A stretch of DNA of 64,000 bases, taken from positions 47,829 to 111,828 of the forward strand of contig JAYMGJ010000063.1 in NCBI GenBank assembly GCA_037178675.1, written 5' to 3'. The notes under the pieces were generated by a model, which was not told the origin of the DNA, searched no databases, and saw nothing but the letters and a program-made list of their open reading frames with translations. Shown in pieces: positions 36,672-45,542 of the stretch. Position 1 is the first letter of the stretch, and each line of letters begins with the position of its first letter. Source of the stretch: Scleroderma bovista (lineage: Eukaryota; Basidiomycota; Agaricomycetes; Boletales; Sclerodermataceae). The position numbers and the translations under genes are program-made.

Positions 36672-38532
36672 TGCTAAAATCATGGCATGTTGTCGTAGGT
36701 AGAGGGTGAAAGTGTTCCGTGCCCAACGCCTAAGGGACTGAATAACATTGAAAGGGATGCCTCATAGTAAGTATTCTAGTGTGCCTCCGATGTGGAGGCT
36801 GTGGCCTTTGAGATTTGGGAGGTTAAATTGGGTTGTGAGTTTGTTGATTTTGCTGGTAAGCTCTTTTTTACTTAATGGGCACTGTTTGCTGCTGGAGTGG
36901 GTCCAAGAGAAAAGGTGCTCATTTGAGGTGATGGTGTTGATACAGAAATGATTTTCGATGGTGGCAAGGGGGTCCACTGGTCCATTTTGTTGAGCACACT
37001 GGACAGATTCTCCTTTGCTCGCTGCTTTGGAAGTCTTGGTCCATGGCAGGTGAAATTTGAGAATGGTTAAACTGTTTCAGTCTGTGACTTGCATGAGGCC
37101 TGCTTGGGTGATATGTTTGGTTGGGTCAAAAGCGTTGATGCTAGGAACTGTGAATTCCCCAACTCTGGTGACACCCCAGAAACAAACTGTGATGCAGGCA
37201 AAAATGGCTGCGTCAAGTGGGTCCTCCATGTTCAGTTGAGATTTGAAAAGGGATATAATGTCTGGCGTAAATGGGTTGCATTGAGGGCATTTGGCAGAGG
37301 GAGGGGCGAGCCGAGCTGCTCCTTCTATCACTGCAAGCATTTCTCAATGTTTTATGACAAAACATTGTAAAAAAATAGAAGAAAGAGATACTCTTTTATT
37401 TACAATTTTGTTTAACAAAAAAGACAAATATCATACAGCATCATTTTTGTCATTTTTTGTGTCAAGAAATGATTTGAGATCATTTCTTATGTTAGGACTA
37501 TAAAAGTTTTTACCCTTGTTCTTCTAGTTCCTTGCAAAACAAATAAAGAAAAAAAAATGTAACTGTTTTCATAGCAAGCATTTTGGAATGTTTTATTAGA
37601 AATAAGATACCATATTATTCTTCAAAACATGTTGAAAGAAAACAACAATTTTTTCTTCAAGAAACATGGTTGTTCCTGGATGCTGATTGGCTGGCTAAAG
37701 TGTTATGACCAAATATATATAGCATGTTTCTTAAACATTTATTTTTATAGAATAGAATATCTTTTGATTCAATTTTTCCCTCCAGAAAATTGAACATGCT
37801 TGCTATGAGAAAAGTTACATTGTCTTTTCTTTATTTGTTTTGCAATGGACAGGCAGAGGAAAAAGGTTAAATTTTTTATATTCTCAACATAGGAAATTAT
37901 CTCAAATCATTTCTTGACACAAAAAATGACAAAAATGATGCTGTATGATATTTGTCTTTTTTGTTAAACAAAATTGTAAATAAAAGAGTATCTCTTTCTT
38001 CTATTTTTTTACAATGTTTTGTCATAAAACATTGAGAAATGCTTGCAGTGTATATGGTGGCTTTTAGGGTGACTGGGTCTAGCAGCCACAGTCTGCCATG
38101 CAGCAAGTGCCAGGCGCAGATTCCCGCAATGTAGTTAGAGAGGGTGTTACCAGAATATGTTCCTGCGCAGGTTGATATGAACAAGAGTAGGAGTGGTTGG
38201 GAGACAGGACATTTGTCTATTTCAGGTATGTTACGTGAGTCGCAGAATACATGGAAAACTAGTAGGCCTGCTCCATAGGCAGCTTTGGTGTTGCTGCCCC
38301 ATGAAGCATCCATGACACTTAGTATGCGGTTAAAGTCTGCTTCGGACAGGATGGGGTGTGTGAGCCATGGGTCTTTGCTAGCGGAGTGGGGTTTCCACAG
38401 GAGGAGGTGGTCCTTGGTGAGGCAGTGAGGACAGAGGGGGGAGGGAGAAGGGGAAAGATCTGAGTGGTATGGTAGGGGATTTGAAGCCGGAGGAGCTGGG
38501 GGTAGTGGGGGGGCAGAGATGAAACGAAACAA
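36672..38532 (-). pseudogene. Tyrosine recombinase of the Ngaro-type element
   Basis: The N-terminal SAM-like core-binding domain lies at 38532-38051 (SWGSNTKAAYGAGLLVFH, TYSGNTLSNYIAGI). The catalytic part lies at 37328-36672: TRVGEFTVP with the first catalytic Arg, then GHSLHIGGTLEYLL where H-x-x-R should stand, and TFTLYLRQHA with the nucleophile Tyr. The second catalytic Arg is His (CAC from CGC, a CpG change) and TGA at 36762-36764 replaces an Arg codon. MITE 3 separates the halves. Without the recombinase the copy cannot integrate. Confidence 0.75.
37329..38050. mobile_element. Long-palindrome MITE, copy 3 (722 bp)
   Basis: CACTGCAAGCATTTCTCAATG at the left and its complement at the right, flanked by TAT (37326-37328, 38051-38053). 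It splits the tyrosine recombinase gene between its N-terminal and catalytic domains. Confidence 0.75.
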
Positions 38533-39677
38533 CGGTGATGTCCCAGTTTTTGACTGCGTGGGAGAGGTTTCTATGTTACTAAGGAAATTGATGCCAGGGC
38601 TTGGTGAGATGGGGATAATCGGAACAACTGTACTAAGGGGGTGTTCTGCTCAGGGAGACATCTTCAATGAGATGGCAGATAGGTTCGGGGATGGGGATGG
38701 GGATGTCAGGAAGGAGGGTGCTGGGATGCCCGAGAATGCCCCGGGAAGGGCCATCTGCAAGGTTGGATTTGCTAGGGACATATTTGGTGCAGATGTAAAA
38801 CTTTCGGGGGAGCAAGTAAATGAACTGGTGGATACATTTGAAAGCCTCATTGGCAGGAGGATTTCTGTGGTGGTTATTGAGCCATCCTTCAATGATGCCT
38901 GTGTTGTCTCTGAAAGCGATGAACACCGAGTGGGGAGATTTGATAGTGGCAATGGTATAAATGAGGAATTCAAAGCCAACGGCTTCTGCCCAGCTGATGT
39001 CTTGTTTGCCCCTGAGGGATTGCCAGTGTGGGTGGAGGTGCCAGGCTCGCCATTTGGTGCCAATGACAACACTGATTCTGAATGATGAGCTAGCATCGGA
39101 AAAGGCAGAAATGTTGACATAGTTTGGGGGACTAACAATGAGACGGGATGCAAGGTTGGACGATAGGACGTGTTGCCACCAGTTTAAATCATTAGTGATT
39201 GTTTTTTCAGGGCGGTGTCATGCACCAAATGTGTTTGGTACTGTGGACATGGAGAAAGTTAGCCGATGAAATTAATGCGAAGAACACACCCAAGATCTGT
39301 TGAAAGATTGTCCCGACTTGAGGGATACAGACAGCCCTCGCTATCCATATCATGCAAAGTCAAGACTATCCTTATGTGAAGAATGAATACAAGCTCGTTA
39401 TAGCCATCTATTGCACGAGAATGACTATCCTGGAGCAAGAGATGAATGACATCGTCTGGCAGTCATCCCTTGCACAAGAACTGCCAAGAAGCAGAAGAAT
39501 CCAAGGATTGATGATGATTTCAGTATGAGAGAGGAATGCAACCTACTGCAGTCCAACTCCCATACCAGAACAACCAAAGAAGCAGAAGAAATGATAGAGA
39601 AACAAAGGAGAAAAGCAAGAATCATTTTAGTGCCCAAATGTCAAATTTAGGCGCCCAGTGCCAGCATTCCAATATTT

Positions 39678-39938
39678 CTCTTCTGCGCCTGTGGGTGCAT
39701 GATTGATCTCGGCTCAAATCAAGGTCGAGGTCAGCATTGAGAAGATTGTGGAGTATGAAACCAGTATGGATGGCGTCGCGGAACGGCCATCGTCGGAGGT
39801 AAGGACGCAGATGTCAACACAGCACAGAATGCAGTTTGAGATGGCATGATCCCTCATGCCCCATGCATCTGGGGCGTCTTAGTCCCTGTGGCCATGTCAA
39901 TGGACCTGTGTACATCTCTGTGCTACCATCGCGCCTGT
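39678..39938. other. Sequence replacement inside LTR B
   Basis: LTR A has 'CGATATTTTAAATAGCTC' here, whereas LTR B has 261 unrelated bases. The 9-mer GCGCCTGTG occurs near both ends of this insert. Its origin is unknown; the interior has no ORF of note. Confidence 0.55.
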
Positions 39939-41008
39939 GTTTTTGAAGCTATCAATCATGTGACTATACCATCATGGAGCCTAGACCATGGTCTATCTGC
40001 CTGTCAAGTTTTAACATAAATCCGTTTATTTCCCACAGAGATATTCCACCCACAATCCAGACACCCACTTCATCACTCACTATGGAGTCCGCATTTTCCC
40101 TGGAATGTTTCTCCGCTATTGCAGCAGACCTCAACTATGTCCTGCTCTTGGGACAGCCTATCCCTGAGCTCCTGTGTACTGTCTGGTACATATCTTCCCA
40201 GCCTGCTCCCTCAGTCCCTCTCGTTCTTGGTCAGTGCGTTCTCCTCATCAGTCCTGCGTTGCGCACGTACTTTGGTCGTCTCAAGTCTATCGTTAGACTT
40301 GAAAATTCATACCTGGTCATCTCTGTGTCTCCTGAGTCCTCTGCATATGGTCCTTTCATCCCAGAGTCCTGTCACATCCATCTCCCTCTATCATTCATCT
40401 CGCTCCCCTGGACATGTCAAATCCACTATTCACGTTTGACTTCCCTGCTATCCCGCAACAAACACGAATGAAACAGTGCTCTAGAACCCTTCTTAGGAGC
40501 CCTAATAGAGTATAGAACCTTGCCCTTACTGCTCAAGGGAAGACTGCACTTTGGGAGCACTAAATTTCGCGTTTTTGCTCTACAGAAGCTCAATCCAAGG
40601 GATTTGTGACACTCTGTGACCAGCTGTGACTCTACTTGTCATTCCAGGCCCCCTGACACTGCTCTTCTGGTCGGATCAATTCTTTTATTATCCCCCAGCC
40701 ACTCCCATCAGTGGCACTGCTTCAGAAGCTCATCTCCAGATCTAAAGTTCAATCAATCACAGGTTGTGCTTCCCTTCTGTCTGAGTCACACAGAGTCACT
40801 CTGGCTCACTCTGACTCACTCTGCTGCACATTATTCATCCCCTCTTGGCATTACTAATCCCCATTACTCCCCTTACCAATCACTTACCAATCATCCTTCA
40901 AATCATGCTTATCATGCTGCTTATCAATTCATGACTCATGCCCCTATGATTCATATGCATTATATCATCGCATATGCTCATTTAGCTTTGATCTACTCAT
41001 CCCATGCT

Positions 41009-41171
41009 TGTTGGCGGAAATGCGACGACAAGGATCCGGATGGCGCCGTCAATGAGACGGCTTTGATTCAAACTCGACGCTGGCGTACGTAGGTTTGTAG
41101 GTACGACTTATATATGATGTACCTCGTGTGGTGTGCATGTACGCTTCAATTGTATATTACATACTACAACA
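41009..41171 (-). repeat. 3' LTR of the TR-GAG element
   Basis: 163 bp, same length as the 5' LTR. Ten differences separate the two LTRs, all transitions at CpG-derived positions. Confidence 0.9.
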
Positions 41172-41180
41172 CCTTCCTTC
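41172..41180 (-). other. Polypurine tract of the TR-GAG element
   Basis: GAAGGAAGG on the minus strand directly abuts the 3' LTR, the expected site for plus-strand DNA priming. Confidence 0.65.
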
Positions 41181-41204
41181 GAGCGAAAGCGTACGTAGCA
41201 CTAA

Positions 41205-41987
41205 TTAGAACACGTAACTAGCCTCCGATGTAACATTACTGCCTGTACGAGATGTGCTATTATCTGCACCAGAACCGTTCCTAGGGCAATCACATTGGTA
41301 ATGACCCTTTTCTCCACAATAGAAACAGGTGATATTCATGAGGGGAGTCCGGTTCCGATGCTGAGCTCGAGTGGCGAGTGCTGACGGGTCTGGTGAATCA
41401 GCGGCTGTGTCACGTCCGTGCTGTTGTCGAGCTTCTTCGTTGGTGAGACACGCGATGACATAATCGAGTGTGAACTGGTCAGGTGGGGTGGTGTCGAGGG
41501 AAATAATGAACGATTCATAGGACGGGGGAAGGCCGAGGGTGAGGGCAAGGATAATGTCTTTGTCAGAGACATCTACGCCGACTTCCTGCAACTGGAACGT
41601 GATGCAGCGCACTTCGGCAACCCAAGCTTGGATTGATGTTTCATCAGACTTGCGGAGCGTGAGAAACTTGCGGCACAGCATGAGGCGAGTGGCGAAACCA
41701 CGAGCGCAGCGGACGGTTTCGAGAGTACTCCAAATGGAGGTGGGGTCAGGGTCACGTACGTGAGCGAGTTGCGATACTTCAACATGTAGGACGATTTCTG
41801 CGCGAGCTTCAGCCGATCTCTTCATGAAGTCCTTGACGGCCTTTGAGTTCGGACTGCCAACTGGCTTGGCCTTCGAGCCATCTACATATTCCATCAATCC
41901 TCTCCGCACTAACAAAGCTTCCATCAACATTTTCCATTCGTAGTAATTCAAGCCATTAAGCTTCGAGATTGAGCTCTCAGAAGGCAT
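41205..41987 (-). CDS. gag: Copia-type Gag (UBN2-like) of the TR-GAG element
   Basis: An intact 260-residue frame, from MPSESSISKLNGLNYYEWKM to ASYVF. The N-terminal LNGLNYYEWKM block and the SIWSTLETV, LTLGLPPSYESFI and FTLDYVIACL blocks are the UBN2/copia Gag pattern that forms the particle shell. The C-terminal CFYCGEKGHYQCDC is a CX2CX4HX4C zinc knuckle for RNA binding (about residues 218-231). The stop lies only 33 nt before the 3' LTR, so no pol can follow. The frame has no stop despite CpG loss elsewhere in the element. Confidence 0.9.
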   Translation of the reverse strand: MPSESSISKLNGLNYYEWKMLMEALLVRRGLMEYVDGSKAKPVGSPNSKAVKDFMKRSAEARAEIVLHVEVSQLAHVRDPDPTSIWSTLETVRCARGFATRLMLCRKFLTLRKSDETSIQAWVAEVRCITFQLQEVGVDVSDKDIILALTLGLPPSYESFIISLDTTPPDQFTLDYVIACLTNEEARQQHGRDTAADSPDPSALATRAQHRNRTPLMNITCFYCGEKGHYQCDCPRNGSGADNSTSRTGSNVTSEASYVF

Positions 41988-42020
41988 GGTGAAGGACAGC
42001 GTGGGAACGAGAACATGTGA

Positions 42021-42133
42021 CTGGCTTCAGCCCCAGCAAGCAAAGCAACGCACGAAAAAGAACGAGCAGCGGTTTCTGGATTCGGCCCCAGTGGCAATAC
42101 AATGAACGACAATGACTGGCTTCGGCCCCAGCA
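42021..42133 (-). repeat. Three copies of an 17-18-nt motif in the TR-GAG leader
   Basis: CTGG(C/A)TTC(G/A)GCCCCAG (plus-strand spelling) occurs at 42021-42038, 42076-42092 and 42116-42133, between the primer site and the Gag start. On the sense strand each can form a short CUGG/CCAG stem. They might be packaging or dimerisation signals; this is inference. Confidence 0.5.
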
Positions 42134-42195
42134 GGTGGACAAGTGAGAAGAACCCGACAGATAGAACAATGACACAGATCGAAAACAAGTTGGCG

Positions 42196-42208
42196 AGCGT
42201 CGAGTTTG
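42196..42208 (-). other. Putative self-priming primer-binding site
   Basis: The 13 nt directly after the 5' LTR (sense CAAACTCGACGCT) are the exact complement of a 13-nt stretch inside each LTR (42269-42281 and 41069-41081; sense AGCGTCGAGTTTG). That stretch lies about 33 nt after the LTR TATA box, where the RNA should start. The layout is that of Tf1/sushi self-priming, in which the RNA 5' end anneals to the primer site. Confidence 0.65.
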
Positions 42209-42371
42209 TGTTGGTGGAAATGCGACGACAAGGATCCGGACGGCGCCGTCAACAAGACGGCTTTGATTCAAACTCGACGCTGGCGTACATAGGTTCGTAG
42301 GTACGACTTATATACGATGTACCTCATGTGGTGTGCATGTACGCTTCGATCGTATATTACATACTACAACA
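42209..42371 (-). repeat. 5' LTR of the TR-GAG element
   Basis: 163 bp with a TATA box (sense GTATATAAG, about 42307-42315) followed after about 33 nt by the predicted RNA start at 42281. Confidence 0.9.
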
Positions 42372-44340
42372 ATGCTTTCCCCCCCTCTCTTTTGGGCCCC
42401 ATGCAATGATTTTTCCATATTCTTGGTTATGCACCCCTTTTTACCTATGTTTTTGCTCTTTCCCTTGGCTCAGCAGCTTGTTCAGGCTCTCCCCATTCAT
42501 GACTCAGCCTGATTACACTGCTTATCAATCACTTACCAATTTCTTACCAATCACTTACCAAGCACTTAGTCATTTGTGCTTACAGGGCCACAGCCCCTCC
42601 TGTATATAAACCAGCAGCCAAAGGCTGCAAGGAAGTGTCTGCTTCCCCCTCAATAAAGCAACCACATTCACTCTCCCTCTCTGTCTATAAGCTCTATCTT
42701 TGTCTTTGGACTTGTAGGTCACCCAGTGCTGACCTAAAGCTCCTATATTGTTGTTTATCAGATATATCTTGTATCTGATCATTTATCTAGGCTCAAGCGC
42801 AGTCTAGCATCTCTGTCCACTCCATCCCATCACTGTCCATCACATTCTTGAAGCAGGAACTGTCCCCTTGCTTCCCCTCTGCTCCATCACTGCTATTACA
42901 CCCCTGTCATCAATCTATCATCACTCTTCAATCCCAGGACTCTTCCTAACCACTGTGGTAGGCTAAAAAGGAGTCAATACCATCCCAAGTTGCATTCTAT
43001 CCCCATCAGAAGCCCTTCCCTTCCCTCCTGCATCCTGCCTGAAGGCGTGCAGCACATCCCCCTGAGAAGATTAAATACCAGAAATGCAAAGGAAGACCAC
43101 CACTCGCATATTGCTGTCATTTGGTGTTGGTTGTTGGTTGTTCTGACCTCTTCCCTCATTTAGGCACACAATGGTGGGGGAGGAACAGTTTGGGTGTGCA
43201 CACTTTGATCATGTGTTTGAGGCCTGTGAGGTAAGCTCTGCCTCATGGTATGACTGCACATGTGTGGAGCAGTTTCCTGTATAGGCTTTGTACATCTTGA
43301 AGGACGTGACTGCCACGTTGACACCAGCATGCGATGGCTTCGAGATACTTAGTCACTTTGGGGGTGCTCAGTGATACTGTCATTGCCTGCAAGTTCCACT
43401 CAAAGCCAATGTATATGGTGGATGGGCTAAAAGGTTGGTCTTTGGAGGGTTCCCATGGTATACCCAGGGGTCTCGAGATAGTGTCAATGTCACACAGGCT
43501 ATAAGAGAACAGGGAGTCATATGAGGGTCATGGGGAGTGGCTGGAGAGGTCTGTTAATGGGCGGCTGCAATTTTCATTGAACTCGTCGGAAGATGAATCG
43601 GATCGGCGCTGTCCTTGGAACCGCAAGCAGCCTCCTGAGTGTAGGCGTTCAGGGGAGTGCATGAGGATGTCCTGATACCAGGAATGGCAACTGTCATTGT
43701 AATTGTCAAGGTGTTGCATGCGCACTCGGAAGAAAATGTGGTCATCTACCCATTTGTCAACTGGCCCAATGCCATGGGAACAGAAAATTTCACAGCACGC
43801 ATCAGCGATGTGACCATAGGCACTGGCTGTGGGGGTGGATCTGAAGGCTAGGTTAGTGTCAATGCAGCCCATCGTTTCTGATATTTTTACAACACTGGCT
43901 GGCCATTGGGATGGGTGGAGGGGAATGGTGCGGTATGCTTCTGCTACATCTCGGGTGGCAGCCTCCGAGCCTAGGGGGAGGAGGGCAATGAGGTCATATA
44001 TTAGAGAGAATTTTCCCCACGTGGTGGGGAAATCTTCTGCTGTTATGTTATGGTTTATTGACATGTTGGGAGATACTGTGGAGGGGTTAAGGGGAAAAGA
44101 GAAATTCTGGACAAGCTGAAATTTTCTGGGGCGACCTAGTTTGGGTATTATGGAGAGGGGGGACAACTGGTAGGGGCCAAGAAAATGTTCTATTAAAGGG
44201 AGAGGGTAAGGACCTAGATATCTGCCTTTGTCCAGCTCTTTACAGATGATCATATTAAACTTGACCACATATGAAAGAATGGAGCTATGATTAGGGGGCG
44301 ACTGTGTACGAGCAATGGGGGGCAAATTTACAATAAACCC

Positions 44341-45002
44341 TCATGATAAACCTGTGAGAATTTTCAGAAACAAAGACAGCAGGCCTGCATTGGTGAGCTC
44401 CTGCTCCCAAATGTCAAGCCTATACAGGGTTAGCAGAAGGTGCTTTCTGCACTCGAGGGCAGACACTAGCCCCATGAGTGGCTGTGCTGCATCCTGAGCA
44501 TATATGGAGTAAGGTATGCTTGTCTTTGCAACTAGCCTCCCACTGCCACTTAGCGCAGACGGATTGGTTGTTGGAATGGGTGACCAAACCCCGATTGAGC
44601 TGGGTGCATAGGGTTTCAAACTGCTTGTCCCAGGTGATGGCAGTGGTGCATTCTGAGATTGTATGACATTCTCGGCCAAGGCAGACTGTGCAAACAGAGA
44701 GAATGGAGGGGGCAGGTGAAGAGGCTGCAGAGGTGGAGGGGGTTGTGGAGTGGTCTTTAAGTGGGAAGGAGGGTCAAAAGTGATGTCTCTTGTTCTGCGG
44801 GTCTGAGGGGTCCATGGCTGTGGGGGGAGGAGCTGGGTGTTTGAGGGAATGGGAGGTGTTAGCTGCTGTGGAAAAGCGTGGCAAGGGGGCCAATAGCTGT
44901 GTGTTATTGATCTGCAACGAGTGGAGGTCTGCATGGTCAAGAAAGAAAAGGAGGAAAGGAGGGTGCACCCTTGGCAGCAGTTTTGTGGCGTTCCCACGGT
45001 CT
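44341..45002 (-). pseudogene. ORF1/Gag-like region of the Ngaro-type element
   Basis: A Pro-rich frame (PPQPWTPQTRRTRD, PPPPLQPLHLPPPF) precedes the reverse transcriptase in the same orientation, the position of ORF1 in Ngaro elements. The open frame continues to 45120, but its upstream end past 45002 falls within the terminal repeat of the neighbouring composite element. No zinc knuckle is seen. Confidence 0.45.
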
Positions 45003-45043
45003 TTAGATATAATTCTTGTGTATGTAACAATGTATCTAATAGA

Positions 45044-45542
45044 TAACCTTCCCTGTGCAAGGTTCCTGCCAATTCCAGCAACGGTCGTGAGTCCACCATG
45101 AGCTCCTGACGACGGACCATTACGCTAGATCAACATCGTGATGAAGGTGTGCTGAGCGTGTTAAATCCCTCCTGTGAGGTTCCGTGAGTTGATCACCATC
45201 ATCAGAGCATTTCTCGAGCACGTTGGCATCCCTCCTGAGAGGTTCTACTTGTCCATCCAGCAAAAGTCGCGATGTTGTGGGGAGCATTGTCTGATACTTC
45301 TGACCCTCTCTGAGGAGCTTTTTTTATATACATCTGTTGGAGCTACTCCCGAGGGTTTTGTTTTCCAATTTCACCATACGACCGAAATGATATTTAGTGC
45401 TGACAACACAATTGTATTGGGGTATATAGAGCACTCAAACGAGCGTCGACAGACAATACAAGACAACTACTCGACAAGCAGATACACAACAAGCAGATAC
45501 ACAACAAGCAGATACACAACAAGCGGGAACAAGGTAGAAATG
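45044..45542. repeat. 3' flank of the SIM-rich gene with a 15-bp minisatellite
   Basis: No gene seen. ACAACAAGCAGATAC repeats about 3.5 times at 45471-45529. Two further similar segments, CCCTCCTGTGAGGTTC and CCCTCCTGAGAGGTTC, lie at about 45168 and 45230. Confidence 0.6.

Larger units (their letters stand above)
41009..42371 (-). mobile_element. Gag-only LTR retrotransposon (TR-GAG type), 1363 bp
   Basis: Two 163-bp LTRs (41009-41171 and 42209-42371, TGTTGG...CAACA) bound a 1037-bp interior that encodes only a copia-type Gag. The target duplication ATGCT is exact (41004-41008, 42372-42376), and LTR A shows the empty site (1745-1749). The element has no protease, integrase or reverse transcriptase, so it would depend on an autonomous partner. 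The primer site, polypurine tract, TATA box and Gag all point to minus-strand orientation. TR-GAG elements are described in plants; a fungal one this compact is notable. Confidence 0.9.
39218..43171 (+). mobile_element. Long LTR, copy B, inserted in the Ngaro-type element
   Basis: Matches LTR A (204-2532) apart from a 1363-bp TR-GAG insertion and a 261-bp replacement at 39678-39938. The flanks are CGGTG (39213-39217) and TGGTG (43172-43176), a 5-bp duplication in which one copy appears to have lost its CpG. Excision in silico restores the retroelement frame. TATA and AATAAA signals lie near 42600-42655. The end is set with an uncertainty of about 3 bp. Confidence 0.75.
38633..44325 (-). pseudogene. 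Reverse transcriptase-RNase H of the Ngaro-type element
   Basis: Reverse transcriptase blocks on the minus strand from 44325: KFQLVQNFSFPLNP, DVAEAYRTIPLHPSQWP and KWVDDHIFFR (the YxDD box equivalent, about 43735-43760), then LGIPWE and YIGFEWNL to about 43180. RNase H continues after LTR B at 39217: RPEKTITNDLNWW, DNTGIIEGW and YVPSKSNLADGPSRG. Removing LTR B with one 5-bp duplication joins LFLPH directly to RPEKT in frame. A TGA at 43243-43245 stands where Arg precedes GRAYLTGL, and there is a frame change near 43525. It is not functional here. Confidence 0.75.
36033..45002 (-). mobile_element. Ngaro/DIRS-order tyrosine-recombinase retroelement, heavily nested
   Basis: On the minus strand the order is ORF1-like region, reverse transcriptase, RNase H, tyrosine recombinase, the order known for Ngaro elements of basidiomycetes. 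Such elements insert by recombinase, not by integrase. The element is broken by LTR B (39218-43171), by MITE copies 2 and 3, and by several TGA codons. Its 5' end is cut at about 45002 by the inverted-repeat end of the composite element. Split direct repeats typical of Ngaro could not be verified, and the left boundary is approximate. Confidence 0.7.

Noticed and set aside
37329..38050. MITE 3 excision restoring the recombinase frame
   Set aside because: Unlike MITE 2, removing it with one TAT leaves a shift of two bases and a stop, so either an indel followed or the boundary differs; I do not claim restoration there.
45044..45120. N-terminal extension of the Ngaro ORF1 to 45120
   Set aside because: The stretch from 45003 rightwards matches the inverted terminus at 56412-56452, so the continued frame is likely a chance fusion with the composite element.
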